Notes: generated by a model not told the origin, from the letters alone. Positions 34,737 through 43,611 are shown, counted from the stretch's first letter. The stretch: DNA of 64,000 bases from Candidatus Acidiferrales bacterium (GCA_035934015.1 DASYYH010000011.1:423116-487115), one strand, 5' to 3'. Translations and numbers: made by a program.

Positions 34737-34912
34737 AGCGACGCGATCTCGTACGGAAGCTCGAGGAGCGTGGCTGCGTTCTTGTTCGACACGGCGGGAG
34801 CCATGATTGGCACACAAATCCTAAGACGAAAAAATCTCAACCAGTGCCGCGCCACAATGAAATCCATGAAGGACTCGCAAAGTCCATCCTTCGGAAGCTC
34901 ACGAGTGAATGA
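34733..34912 (+). CDS. hicA: HicA-like mRNA interferase toxin
   Basis: A 59-residue protein read from the ATG that overlaps the hicB stop. It has the HicA double-stranded RNA-binding fold: KRRDLVRKLEERGCVLVRHGGSHDWH, where GSH holds the catalytic His, followed by KKSQPVPRHNEIHEGLAKSILRKL. HicA cleaves mRNA independently of or at the ribosome and is held inactive by HicB. The gene ends 24 nt before leuD. All key residues are present, so it looks functional. Confidence 0.9.
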   Translation: MKRRDLVRKLEERGCVLVRHGGSHDWHTNPKTKKSQPVPRHNEIHEGLAKSILRKLTSE

Positions 34913-34936
34913 TATGAGATTTGACGAAAGAGCAGA

Positions 34937-35578
34937 ATGAAACCATTCACAAAACATACAGGCTTGGCGGCGCCGATGGACCGCGTCAATGTCGACACGG
35001 ACCAAATGGTGCCCAAGCAATTCCTGAAATTCCTGACGCGCGAAGGCTACGGCAGCGTCCTCTTTTACGACTGGCGCTATTTACTCGGTGAAAAGCCGAA
35101 TCCCGATTTTGCGCTGAACAAGCCGCGCTACAAAGGCGCTTCGATCTTGCTGGCGCGCGCGAATTTCGGATGCGGCTCCAGCCGTGAACACGCTCCCTGG
35201 GCCATCGGTGATTACGGCTTCCGCGCCATCATCGCGCCGAGTTACGCGGACATTTTTTACAACAACTGCCTCAAGAACGGCATCCTGCCCGTCACGCTTT
35301 CGGATGCCGACATGGATGAACTTTTTTCGCGCATCGAAAAAAACGAAGGCTACACGCTCACCGTCGATTTGGAAAATCAAACCGTCAGTGACGGCAAAGG
35401 TTTTCAGCGCTCTTTCGAAATCGATCCCTTCCGCAAGCGCTGTTTGCTCAAGGGCCTCGACGACATCGGCCTGACGCTCGAGCACGAAGCCGACATCGCC
35501 GCCTACGAAAAACGCGGCCTCCCCATCCCGCACATGATCGATCCGGTGGACATCAAGTTCTATTCCGAACCGAAGTGA
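34937..35578 (+). CDS. leuD: 3-isopropylmalate dehydratase small subunit
   Basis: A 213-residue partner of LeuC. The N-terminus [23 protein letters not shown] and the central [44 protein letters not shown] are the family signatures; the GCGSSREHA loop binds substrate. It lies 24 nt downstream of hicA, with a weak AAAGAG before the ATG, and is probably in the same transcript as leuC. A short terminator overlaps its stop codon. Confidence 0.97.
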   Translation: MKPFTKHTGLAAPMDRVNVDTDQMVPKQFLKFLTREGYGSVLFYDWRYLLGEKPNPDFALNKPRYKGASILLARANFGCGSSREHAPWAIGDYGFRAIIAPSYADIFYNNCLKNGILPVTLSDADMDELFSRIEKNEGYTLTVDLENQTVSDGKGFQRSFEIDPFRKRCLLKGLDDIGLTLEHEADIAAYEKRGLPIPHMIDPVDIKFYSEPK

Positions 35579-35599
35579 ATTTTTGTTCTCGGTTTTTTT
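35568..35599 (+). terminator. Probable intrinsic terminator of the leuC-hicBA-leuD unit
   Basis: AACCGA (35568-35573) pairs with TCGGTT (35589-35594) across a 15-nt loop that contains the leuD stop, and TTTTT follows. The stem is only 6 bp, so strength is moderate. It lies between converging leuD and the methyltransferase gene. Confidence 0.5.
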
Positions 35600-36206
35600 A
35601 ATGCTGAGAAGCAACAGCCATCTTGCAGGTGAAAACGCAGGCGGGCGGAAGATTTCGCCAGACTATTTTTGATTGCACGGAGCGAAAATAGCGGCTGAGC
35701 GTTGGCCGCAGACTTAACCGCCGCAGGCGCCCGTTGGCGAACTGCAGTCCATGAATGTATTGGTATTGCGTGAGGATTGTATCTTCATGCACGAAGGGCA
35801 TGAGGCGCTGGAAAATGGTCTGGCGCTGGTCCTCGGACATAAAGCCCAGTCCGAGCGACGAGACTACCGCGTCGACCCGTTCGTAGCCCCGCTGCTTCAG
35901 CTCGGCATCCATGTTGGCGACATTCGCATTGATAAGCACCAGCCGGGGGTCTCTGAAGCTCCTTTTCAAATGCCGCCAGAAACGGAGATTGATCTCGAAG
36001 ACGATCAAAGTGGAGGATGACGGCAACGCATTGAGCAGGGATTGCGTGATGGCGCCCGTTCCCGCGCCCAATTCGAGAACGACACGCGCGCGCGTGAAAT
36101 CCAGCGGTGCGAGCATGGCGGAAGCGAGATGCGATGAACTCGGCGCGATGGCTGCCGTCGTATAGAAGTCAGCCAGCGCTTCCGCAGCGAATACGCGAAA
36201 ACTCAT
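35598..36206 (-). CDS. SAM-dependent methyltransferase, phospholipid N-methyltransferase-like
   Basis: A protein of about 202 residues. The SAM site is VVLELGAGTGAITQSLLNAL (residues 37-56), followed by LIVFEINLRFWRHLKRSFRDPRLVLINANVANMD and the motif DAVVSSLGLGFMSEDQRQTIF. This resembles Rhodobacter-type PmtA and related KsgA-like enzymes that methylate phosphatidylethanolamine to phosphatidylcholine. The ATG at 36206 is preferred over a GTG at 36221. It stands alone, convergent with leuD, with MarC upstream on the same strand after a 174-bp gap. Membrane lipid methylation is the best guess; rRNA methylation is less likely because the NPPY-type motif is absent. Confidence 0.78.
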   Translation of the reverse strand: MSFRVFAAEALADFYTTAAIAPSSSHLASAMLAPLDFTRARVVLELGAGTGAITQSLLNALPSSSTLIVFEINLRFWRHLKRSFRDPRLVLINANVANMDAELKQRGYERVDAVVSSLGLGFMSEDQRQTIFQRLMPFVHEDTILTQYQYIHGLQFANGRLRRLSLRPTLSRYFRSVQSKIVWRNLPPACVFTCKMAVASQH

Positions 36207-36380
36207 GTGTCGGCGATCCACGCGTTAATATACGCAAATCTGGGAGCCGGGGTTCCAGACTCTACATCCACAACAGCTTGCAATATACACCAAGTGCGCG
36301 TTGGCGGCAGTCCGCTTTTCTTGGCAAGTTCATATTCGCATCGCGCAGCAATCCAAGGGGAGGCTCCTCTGCGCAGACCG

Positions 36381-37040
36381 CTATTGCGGGATGGGAGGTT
36401 TAAGAAGGCCGAAATCGATGAGGCCGTTGGCGACGAATTGCACAGCCAGTGCTACGAGAAGCAAACCCATGAGGCGCATGAGAATGCGAATTCCCGTTTG
36501 GCCCATATAGCGCCCCACACGATCCGCACCCGCTAAAACCAGAAATGCAGCTATCGATGAAATGGTGATTGCCGCGTAGACAACACCATGTTGCCACCAT
36601 GTGTGCGATTCCCCGATAAGCACCATCACCGTGGAAATCGCGCCCGGCCCAGCGAGCATCGGCATTCCGAGCGGAATAATGCTCGCGTCTTCTTTTGCTG
36701 AGCCTTCTTGAGTTTCTTCCGGAGTGGTGCGCTGGCCGGATTGTCTTGCCTGCAGCATATCAATACCGATCTGGAGAAGAATGATTCCGCCAGCGATTTG
36801 GAAGGCGGGGAGAGTGATTCCGAATAGCTTGAAGATTAAACTGCCAGCGAGCGCGAATGTGCAGAGGACAATGCCGCAGGTCAATGCGGAGCGCTGCGCC
36901 ATGCGACGGCGTTCACTCTCCGGAAAATCAACGGTCATCGAGAGGAAAAGCGGAATCACGGCGAACGGATCTACAAGGAAAAAGATAGACGTGAGAGCCA
37001 GGAGCGCGAATTCGAAGAATTGGGTTAGGGAATGTGGCAT
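36381..37040 (-). CDS. MarC-family integral membrane protein
   Basis: A 219-residue protein with six predicted helices. The N-terminus FFLVDPFAVIPLFLSMTVDFPESERRRMAQRSALTCG and the central GGIILLQIGIDML and PLGMPMLAGPGAISTVMVL are the two halves of the MarC (UPF0056) repeat. Despite old names, MarC has no proven role in multidrug resistance, and some members export amino acids. The gap to the next gene upstream is 139 bp with no recognised feature, so it may have its own promoter. Confidence 0.92.
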   Translation of the reverse strand: MPHSLTQFFEFALLALTSIFFLVDPFAVIPLFLSMTVDFPESERRRMAQRSALTCGIVLCTFALAGSLIFKLFGITLPAFQIAGGIILLQIGIDMLQARQSGQRTTPEETQEGSAKEDASIIPLGMPMLAGPGAISTVMVLIGESHTWWQHGVVYAAITISSIAAFLVLAGADRVGRYMGQTGIRILMRLMGLLLVALAVQFVANGLIDFGLLKPPIPQ

Positions 37041-37179
37041 CTGCGAATCGCCCTTGTGTCGTCTTTATTTCATGTCGCGCAGCGAATTTGCCGAGCGCAA
37101 ACGTAGCATTTTCGCGCCCGTGTGTATAGTCGCACAGCCATCATTATAAAAAAATCACATCGCGGCGGGTGATTTATGC

Positions 37180-37782
37180 TTACGATCTCTCGCTTGATGG
37201 CGACCAGGCGGAACGGCCGCGCCATAACAGCCAAGCGAGCGTTGCGCACATGCCGCACCAGCCGAGTGCGCGAACGACAGCGGCGATTTGCGTATCGTGA
37301 TTGACAACGTGGACGCTAGAAAAAAGATAAAACCAGTCGTGAATGATGTAGCCGCTGTCACCTGCCGTGACTAATGGCAGTTGCTGAGTACGAGCATCGG
37401 CCATATAGGTCGCGATGGGCAAGAACTGTTCAAAGAAAAAAAAGGCGCAGAATGCTGTGCCGGTGACATGGCGCTTGAACGCAAAATAGACCGCGAGGGC
37501 AAATGGAACAAAAAGCTGCATGAACGTGCCACCGGCGATGTAAAGCCATTGGCTTCCGAACCAGCGAAAGAAAAGATGCCCGCCTTCGTGAATGGGGACG
37601 AAAACAACATCGATCATGAGTAAAGGACCCTGATGGCGATAGGCCTGATACAAAAACAACAAATAGAAAATCAACCAGACGGCGAGCGACCAGCGCGCAA
37701 CAGGATTCCAGTCATCCGCGAGAGCATCCAAGAAAGGCATGCGTTCTGTGAACGAGTCGGGTAGACGCATTCGAAGCTGCAT
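37180..37782 (-). CDS. Membrane protein with HEGGH motif, putative intramembrane metallopeptidase-like
   Basis: A 200-residue protein with about five predicted helices. Between helices 1 and 3 is VFVPIHEGGHLFFRWFGSQWLYIAGGTFMQLFVPFAL: HEGGH fits the HExxH zinc signature, and the GGTxxQxxxP segment resembles the second conserved element of site-2-protease-like (M50) proteins. A clear NPDG third motif is not seen; HDW and NHD near residues 145-160 might supply the last ligand. Many annotated relatives would be called hypothetical. It lies 63 bp after the zinc-ribbon membrane gene on the same strand. The metallopeptidase role is inference from motif and topology. Confidence 0.7.
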   Translation of the reverse strand: MQLRMRLPDSFTERMPFLDALADDWNPVARWSLAVWLIFYLLFLYQAYRHQGPLLMIDVVFVPIHEGGHLFFRWFGSQWLYIAGGTFMQLFVPFALAVYFAFKRHVTGTAFCAFFFFEQFLPIATYMADARTQQLPLVTAGDSGYIIHDWFYLFSSVHVVNHDTQIAAVVRALGWCGMCATLAWLLWRGRSAWSPSSERS

Positions 37783-37845
37783 CTAATCTATCGCGATAAA
37801 CAGCATGGGAGATAGCCCACAGCGGGAGGCGTGCACGATGAGGAA

Positions 37846-38433
37846 CTACTGGTCGTAGATGCCGAAAATCCAGGGAATGCCGACGAAGCCGCCCTCGACG
37901 CGAACTTCGACCAGCTGGCCCTCGCGGAAGCGGTCGAAATCCTGGCGCGAGACAGCGATGCGCTCGACTCCACGGCCGTCGCGCCAGGAATCTACGATAA
38001 GTTGGTGCATCGGCAGAAGACCGGGCATGGCGAAGCGGCTGATCACGCTGGTCTCGTGATTCTGCGGGGAAGAATGGTCCAGCGAGCCATTGATGAATAA
38101 CAGCGCGCCAAGCAACCACGGAACTGGAACGAGAGCGCGGAAGATGCGTTTGAGCAACTCGATTTCCTGGCCGCGAATCGAGAGACGTTCAACCCACATC
38201 GCAAGACCAACCGTCGCGAAAAATACGACGCCGATAAAGATGAGAATACCATCGAGTTCCAATGGAGGATAAAGGACGCAAGGAACGAAAAATGCGATGG
38301 CACCAACGAGAAAAATACCCAAGCGATTGACAAGGTCACGGCGGACCGAACGGCCGGCCTCGATGGAGTTCAAGCCGCAATGACCGCAAATGTCGGCCAC
38401 GCGGTCGGCTCCGCAGTTGGCACAATGGGTCAC
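37846..38433 (-). CDS. Zinc-ribbon membrane protein of unknown function
   Basis: A 195-residue protein. Residues 4-19 form a four-Cys zinc ribbon (CANCGADRVADICGHCG). Three or four membrane helices follow between residues 37 and 115 (LGIFLVGAIAFFVPCVLY, GILIFIGVVFFATVGLAMW, WLLGALLFINGS). The last 75 residues are soluble and end in a strand-rich segment (EGQLVEVRVEGGFVGIPWIFGIYD). Such zinc-ribbon plus helices proteins are common in Acidobacteriota and are mostly uncharacterised. It overlaps the PilZ gene by 4 nt, so the two are translationally coupled and may work together. Confidence 0.75.
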   Translation of the reverse strand: MTHCANCGADRVADICGHCGLNSIEAGRSVRRDLVNRLGIFLVGAIAFFVPCVLYPPLELDGILIFIGVVFFATVGLAMWVERLSIRGQEIELLKRIFRALVPVPWLLGALLFINGSLDHSSPQNHETSVISRFAMPGLLPMHQLIVDSWRDGRGVERIAVSRQDFDRFREGQLVEVRVEGGFVGIPWIFGIYDQ

Positions 38434-38741
38434 GGATGGGAAAGTTTCCAGATGAGATGATTGAGATTCATTCTAGATTCCTGACTCATCCCCGTAAACT
38501 CAACCACCATCCCCGAATTGGCAACGGCCCGGCGCACGATACATTTTACATTGAGAACTTCAGGAAGCAGAACGCGCGCGGAAAATTCCGCGCGAGCCCA
38601 AAGCGGCTCTTGGGTTTCCAAGTACATTCCGGACAGACTGATATCGCGCAAGGTAGCGTTGATCGTCACGTTACCCCATGCGATTTGCACCGTGGCTTTG
38701 CAAGCGTAGCGCTCGTGACGACGCCGCTCGGATCCGTCCAC
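38430..38741 (-). CDS. PilZ-domain protein (c-di-GMP receptor)
   Basis: A 103-residue single-domain protein starting at GTG 38741 with GGTGGATGA upstream. The RxxxR element is within RRRHERY (residues 6-12), and the DxSxxG element is DISLSGMYLET near residue 38, both needed to bind c-di-GMP. A C-terminal strand region (VNVKC..VVEFTGM) completes the barrel. Single PilZ proteins pass c-di-GMP levels to motility or polysaccharide machinery. Here it is coupled to the zinc-ribbon membrane protein and could act on it. Confidence 0.9.
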   Translation of the reverse strand: MDGSERRRHERYACKATVQIAWGNVTINATLRDISLSGMYLETQEPLWARAEFSARVLLPEVLNVKCIVRRAVANSGMVVEFTGMSQESRMNLNHLIWKLSHP

Positions 38742-38894
38742 TCATCCACCACTAAAGGTAAGATTAGCGCCCCAGAGAATCCTCGAAAGTGATGCTATGC
38801 GCGCACCTGTGGGGTGTCAATGATTATCAACAATTTGTGAGTAATAATTACCGGAGCCAAAGGCACATAACATAGCGACATCCCCGGGCAATAT

Positions 38895-40292
38895 CTATCG
38901 TGAACCAGTGCGGAGTTGTTCGGACCAGGAACGATAGAAAAACAACCCCGAGAGAATCAACGCGAGGCCAATGAAGGAACGAATGGGCATAGCGATCAAT
39001 AAATTCACGGTAAGAGCAATGGCACCGACTACGAAAAGGATCGGAATGATGGGATATCCCCAGGTTTTGTAAGGCCGCATCATACTGGGATCTTTGTGCC
39101 GCAACCAAATAACACCTGCAGTTTGCAGGCCATAAAAAATCCACTGTGCGAAGACATAGAGGTTGGCGAGCTGCTCAAATGTTCCCGTGAGAGCGAGCAA
39201 AGAAGCGATGGTAGCTTGAAAGAAAAGCGCGGGCACGGGCGTGAGAAACCTGGGATGCACGCCGCGGACGGCACGGAAAAACAATCCGTCGCGCGCCATG
39301 GCGTAATCCACGCGCGCGTTGGTCAACACTGAGGAATTGATGGAACCGAGCGCGCAGAGCATAGTCGCAATGGCGATCCAACTAGCGACATTGTGGCCAA
39401 TGGCCTTCGCGACGACGTCGGCAGCGACAAAGGGTGAAGAGGCGACTTTGGCGAAAGGTAGGACGTAGAAGCAGACGGCGCTCATTCCCAAGTAGAGTGC
39501 ACAAACCACCAGAACTCCGGCGAAAAGTGAGCGCGGAATATTGCGACCAGGGTCCTTGACCTCGGAGCCAACCATAGTGAGATTGGCCCAGCCGTCATAG
39601 GCCCAGAGCGCAGCAGCCATGGCCGTGAGAAAACCGGAGATGCTGGCGACGTTCGATCCCGGGCCGGGAAATGGATGGGAATTTGCATGACGTGCGAACG
39701 CAAACCCCAATGCGATAACGGCAAGAATTGCGGTGATTTTGATGACTGTGAGGGTAATCTGAATTTCGCCGCCGAGTTTAACGCTCAAACAATTCACCAG
39801 CGTGACTACGATGATGACGGCGACGGAAATGACTTGAGCCCAGGTTATGGCGAGTGGAACCGAATGGCTCGCCAACAGTGGAACATGCCAGACGAATATT
39901 GGCGCGGCCAATGCAGGGAAAAGAAAGCCTGCGAAACGGGCGAACCCTGCTGAAATTGTCGCGATGGCTACAGGACCACCCAGAACGGAATTCATCCAGC
40001 CGTACAAAAATCCCCAGACGCGCCCATAGGCGCGATCCAAGTACGCATAGGTGCCGCCGGCTTCGGGCATCGCTGCGCCCAACTCGGCTGCGCTCAGAGC
40101 GCCAAAAAGTGTGAGCACGCCAGCAATGATCCAAACCAACGTGACCAAACTCGCAGAGCCTGCCGATCGTGCCATCTCTGCGGGAACGATAAAGACGCCG
40201 GTGCCGATCGTCTGACCGATGACGATGGCGACAGCGGCCACCAGGCTCAAGTCACGGACCAAATCGAGCGGCTTTTTAGCGTTTGTGTTCAT
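38895..40292 (-). CDS. APC-superfamily amino acid permease
   Basis: A 465-residue transporter with 12 predicted helices. VAAVAIVIGQTIGTGVFIVPAEMARSAGS (helix 1 with the G-T-G-V-F substrate loop), GGTYAYLDRAYGRVWGFLYGW and AFDGW-like AALWAYDGWANLTMVGSEVKDPGRNIPRS (helix 6 region) are the APC signatures. It overlaps the sodium:solute symporter gene by ATGA (40289-40292), so both are co-translated. In the context of a peptidoglycan salvage locus it could take up amino acids released from stem peptides; the exact substrate is unknown. The 150 bp after it hold no recognised terminator. Confidence 0.9.
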   Translation of the reverse strand: MNTNAKKPLDLVRDLSLVAAVAIVIGQTIGTGVFIVPAEMARSAGSASLVTLVWIIAGVLTLFGALSAAELGAAMPEAGGTYAYLDRAYGRVWGFLYGWMNSVLGGPVAIATISAGFARFAGFLFPALAAPIFVWHVPLLASHSVPLAITWAQVISVAVIIVVTLVNCLSVKLGGEIQITLTVIKITAILAVIALGFAFARHANSHPFPGPGSNVASISGFLTAMAAALWAYDGWANLTMVGSEVKDPGRNIPRSLFAGVLVVCALYLGMSAVCFYVLPFAKVASSPFVAADVVAKAIGHNVASWIAIATMLCALGSINSSVLTNARVDYAMARDGLFFRAVRGVHPRFLTPVPALFFQATIASLLALTGTFEQLANLYVFAQWIFYGLQTAGVIWLRHKDPSMMRPYKTWGYPIIPILFVVGAIALTVNLLIAMPIRSFIGLALILSGLFFYRSWSEQLRTGSR

Positions 40293-41746
40293 AAGGCGGC
40301 ATCAGTGCCGGGATCGGAACTCAATTTTCTCGTTGCGCTCACAAGCGAGCCGACAGCGAAGGTGATGAGCGTGCCAGCAAGAACGTACCACGTCCAGGCC
40401 AACGGAGTGAAACGTTTGACAGCGATCATGCCGAGAAGACCAGCACACATGCCCACGATGGCGCCGCGGGCGGTGGCGCGATGATTCCAAATTACGAGCA
40501 GAAACGCTCCGAGCAGGCTTCCGTATGTGATTGAGGCGATCGTAAGGCCGGCGACGAGCACAGGCCCCCAGTGAATCAAGCCGAAAAGGCCGAGGAGGGC
40601 ACCCCAAAAAACCGTCCACCAACGAGAGTGGCGTAATTGTCTGTCAGGGTCAAACGCGGAAACACCGCGCCAGGCTGAGAAATCGATCATGCTGGAAGAA
40701 GCAAGAGAATTGAGCGAACCACTCGCATTGGACATAGCCACCGCGAAGATTGAGGCGAGGACGATGCCGACGAGGCCCGCGGGCATTTGCGTGACGATGA
40801 ATTCAGGGAAGATGCGATCTGGATCATTACCGGGAATCCCAAAGGGTATGTGCTGCCGATAGACAAATAGCATCACGCCGATGACGAGGAACAGCGCAAA
40901 TTGAAAGAAAATAATCACTCCGCTTGCGAGCAGAGCTTTCTTGCTGTCGCGCTCGTTGCGCGCGGCAAGAAGTCGCTGAACCATGGTTTGATCCGTGCCG
41001 TGACTGGCCATGGTGAGAAATGTTCCTCCGATCACACCGGACCAGAACGTGTAGCTCTGCGTAAGGCTGAAATGGAAATCGAAGATGCGCAGTTTGCCGC
41101 CGGCGGCCGCGGCGGCATGAACGACTCCTGGCCAGGCAGCCGGAATGCGATGAAGCAAAAGGAAAAACGCGGCGACGGAACCTGCAATGTACAGGAAGAA
41201 TTGCATCACGTCGGTCCAAATGACGGCGCGCATGCCACCCTGGAATGTGTAAAAAAGGGTGAGCAAAGTGATTACCAGGACTGAGACGCGATCGCCGGTG
41301 CCCAGGATGATGCTGACAACTTTTCCGATGGCCGCAAAGCGGACGCCCTCCGCCAGAGCGCGGGTGACGACGAAAATACTTGCGGCGGCGGATTTCGTGC
41401 GAGCGCCAAAGCGTTTTTCAAGGAGCTGGTAGGCAGTATAAAACTCGCCGCGAAAATACTGTGGTATTAGAATAATACAGAGAATGACGCGAGCCACCAG
41501 ATAGCCCACCACGAGCTGGAGAAACGCCATGTCGCCGCCATAAGCGATGCCGGGCGTGCTGATGATCGTGAGTGTGGAAGTTTCCGTGGCAACGATGGAG
41601 CAGGCTAAGGCCCACCACGGAGCGGTGCGGCCGCCAAGAAAATAATCACGGATGGTATGCTGGCCACGGCGGTAGCGAGCACCGAATACCGTGACGCCGA
41701 CGAGGTAGAGAACGATGATGGCAAGATCGATTGTGCCGATGCGCAT
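40289..41746 (-). CDS. Sodium:solute symporter (SSS family)
   Basis: A 485-residue protein with 13 predicted helices. It shows DYFLGGRTAPWWALACSIVATETSTLTIISTPGIAYGGD (helix 1 and the sodium site), LYTFQGGMRAVIWTDVMQFFLYIAGS and SHGTDQTMVQRLLAARNERDSKKAL, all standard for SSS transporters. It lies directly divergent from the amino-sugar kinase gene and upstream of the APC permease. SSS members near GlcNAc/MurNAc genes import amino sugars or N-acylated sugars with sodium; that substrate is inferred from the neighbours. Confidence 0.92.
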   Translation of the reverse strand: MRIGTIDLAIIVLYLVGVTVFGARYRRGQHTIRDYFLGGRTAPWWALACSIVATETSTLTIISTPGIAYGGDMAFLQLVVGYLVARVILCIILIPQYFRGEFYTAYQLLEKRFGARTKSAAASIFVVTRALAEGVRFAAIGKVVSIILGTGDRVSVLVITLLTLFYTFQGGMRAVIWTDVMQFFLYIAGSVAAFFLLLHRIPAAWPGVVHAAAAAGGKLRIFDFHFSLTQSYTFWSGVIGGTFLTMASHGTDQTMVQRLLAARNERDSKKALLASGVIIFFQFALFLVIGVMLFVYRQHIPFGIPGNDPDRIFPEFIVTQMPAGLVGIVLASIFAVAMSNASGSLNSLASSSMIDFSAWRGVSAFDPDRQLRHSRWWTVFWGALLGLFGLIHWGPVLVAGLTIASITYGSLLGAFLLVIWNHRATARGAIVGMCAGLLGMIAVKRFTPLAWTWYVLAGTLITFAVGSLVSATRKLSSDPGTDAAL

Positions 41747-41842
41747 GGGCGATGCCGGTGAAAGGGGCCGATGCTAACTGGCTTGTCTCGCGAGTGTCAA
41801 GCAAGGTAAGAGTTGCCGCAAGTGGAAGGAGCGAGTAAGGCC

Positions 41843-42778
41843 ATGGCGATTTTCCTCGGTTTCGACGCGGGAGCAACTAAGACGGATTGTGTTCTGATCG
41901 ACGGCACGGGCCGGCTTTTGAGTGAAGCGCGCGGAGGGGGAGCGAATCCACTGCGTTCCGGTTTTGCGAAGGCGTGCGGCGTGCTGGGCGAGTCTGCACA
42001 GCGTGCGCTTGCAGAGGCGCATGAGCGAGCGGAATCGGTTCGGGCGCTCTGCGCGGGAATTGCTGGCGCGGGAAGACCGCGTGTCGCGCGGCGAGTTCAG
42101 TCGTATTTCAGCCATGCGTTCCCGCAGTCGGTGATTCGCGTCACGACGGATATCGAGATTGCACTGGAAGCCGGACTAGGCGAAGACGCCGGGATTGTTG
42201 TGATCGCAGGGACAGGCTCGGCGGCGTGCGGGAGGAATTCCGGCGGACAATATGCGCGGGCCGGCGGCTGGGGTCCGTGGATTGGAGACGATGGCAGCGC
42301 GTACGATATTGGACGTCGGGCCGTCTACGCCGCACTTCGTGCACGGGACAGCGCAGCGCCCGCTTCGAGTTTGGCCGAGAAAATTCTTCTCGCGGAGAAG
42401 GCGCGCGACTGGGACGTGCTGATCGAACGGGTCGCGAGGCGCGCGGACAAAATTTTCCCTCAGCTTTTTGCGGTCGTGCGTGAAGCCGCGGATGAAGGAG
42501 ACGCGATGGCGCAAGAAATTTTGACGACTTCGGCGAAATCGCTAGCGACACTGGCGCAAAGTGTAATCGAGAAATTGGGCATGAGGGAGCAGGTGTTTTC
42601 TCTGGTGAAATCTGGCGGAGCATTCGGACACTCGACGCGCTTCGATTCGGCGCTCGAAGACGAAATCATGCGGGTCGCACCGGGCGCGCGGCCAGCATCG
42701 CTACGCATTTCACCGGCGCGAGCTGCTGCTGAAATGGCCCGCAAGAGTCTCGGAAACGTCGCGGCGCATGGAGCCTGA
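41843..42778 (+). CDS. BadF/BadG-type N-acetylglucosamine/N-acetylmuramic acid kinase
   Basis: A 311-residue ASKHA-fold kinase. MAIFLGFDAGATKTDCVLIDGTG is phosphate-1, TDIEIALEAG the connect segment, and IVVIAGTGSAACGRN the phosphate-2 loop, with AGGWGPWIGDDGSAYDIG typical of GlcNAc kinases and MurK. It phosphorylates the amino sugar at C6 so that MurQ or deacetylase enzymes can act. The ATG at 41843 follows TAAGG; an in-frame TTG at 41813 is less likely. It is divergent from the symporter and overlaps the next gene by 11 nt. Confidence 0.88.
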   Translation: MAIFLGFDAGATKTDCVLIDGTGRLLSEARGGGANPLRSGFAKACGVLGESAQRALAEAHERAESVRALCAGIAGAGRPRVARRVQSYFSHAFPQSVIRVTTDIEIALEAGLGEDAGIVVIAGTGSAACGRNSGGQYARAGGWGPWIGDDGSAYDIGRRAVYAALRARDSAAPASSLAEKILLAEKARDWDVLIERVARRADKIFPQLFAVVREAADEGDAMAQEILTTSAKSLATLAQSVIEKLGMREQVFSLVKSGGAFGHSTRFDSALEDEIMRVAPGARPASLRISPARAAAEMARKSLGNVAAHGA

Positions 42779-43565
42779 CTCAAAGCGGCAAATCCACGAG
42801 GCGAAGACAGCGTCGAGCGACGCCCTGCGAGCATTTCTTCACGAAACAAACGAAGAGATTTTGACCGCCATTCTCACAAATCCGAATTTGACAGAGAGTG
42901 ATGTGTGCATTGTGCTCGAACGGCTGGAATTGACGCAGTCCATTCTAGGGGCGATCGCACAGCATCCTTCGTGGAAGAAAAATGAAGGCGTCCGGGTGCG
43001 TATGGTGAGGCATCCGCACTGCCCGCGGCGCATCGCGATAACCTTACTGCGACAGCTTTTTCTCTTTGATTTGGTCGAGGTGAGCTTGCTGCCCTCGGTG
43101 CCGGGAGAAATTCGACGGCTTGCGGAAGAGGTCCTCTTGCAGCGGCTTCCGCACTTGCCGATTGGAGAGAAACTGACGCTGGCACGGCGTGGGACGGCGC
43201 GAGTGGCATGCGGAATTCTTGGAGAGGGGCATCCTCAAGCGGCTTCCCTGGCACTGAATAATCCGTTTCTCAACGAAGCGCAAATCCTCCGTGTCCTAGC
43301 GCGCACTGGGGTGCATGAGCGCGTGGTCGCATCCATAGCGAAACATCCTCGATGGTCATGCGAATATAATGTCCGCATGGCGCTCATCCGGCATCCCGCA
43401 GCGCCGCTTGCTGCCGTGATGCGATTTTTGCCCGACATTACGATGCGCGATCTGCACGAACTCTCGGCGGCTGCGACATTGCCGGAGAATCTGCGCAGGT
43501 ACATTCGACGAGAAGTTGCACGACGAGGAGGGGCTAAAGAATCACATCGAACCGTCGAAAAATGA
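42768..43565 (+). CDS. Helical-repeat protein of unknown function
   Basis: A 265-residue soluble protein. Repeating helical units with the pattern I..HP.W...VR..L..HP can be seen at about residues 60-90 (AIAQHPSWKKNEGVRVRMVRHPHCPR) and 185-215 (SIAKHPRWSCEYNVRMALIRHPAAPL), with similar units between. This looks like a HEAT/LRV-type solenoid. The N-terminus (ALRAFLHETNEEILTAILTNPNLTE) fits another unit. No catalytic motif is visible. It overlaps the kinase gene by 11 nt, so it is probably translated from the same message. A scaffold or binding role is the only inference that can be made. Confidence 0.75.
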   Translation: MEPDSKRQIHEAKTASSDALRAFLHETNEEILTAILTNPNLTESDVCIVLERLELTQSILGAIAQHPSWKKNEGVRVRMVRHPHCPRRIAITLLRQLFLFDLVEVSLLPSVPGEIRRLAEEVLLQRLPHLPIGEKLTLARRGTARVACGILGEGHPQAASLALNNPFLNEAQILRVLARTGVHERVVASIAKHPRWSCEYNVRMALIRHPAAPLAAVMRFLPDITMRDLHELSAAATLPENLRRYIRREVARRGGAKESHRTVEK

Positions 43566-43611
43566 CTCCGGTGCGGTTCCTCGGCGAGGTGTGCGGTAGA
43601 AAGGAGAGAAG

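Noticed and set aside
36341..36374. Inverted repeat GCGCAG/CTGCGC between the MarC and methyltransferase genes as a terminator
   Set aside because: The stem is short, the loop about 20 nt, and no U-tract follows on either strand.
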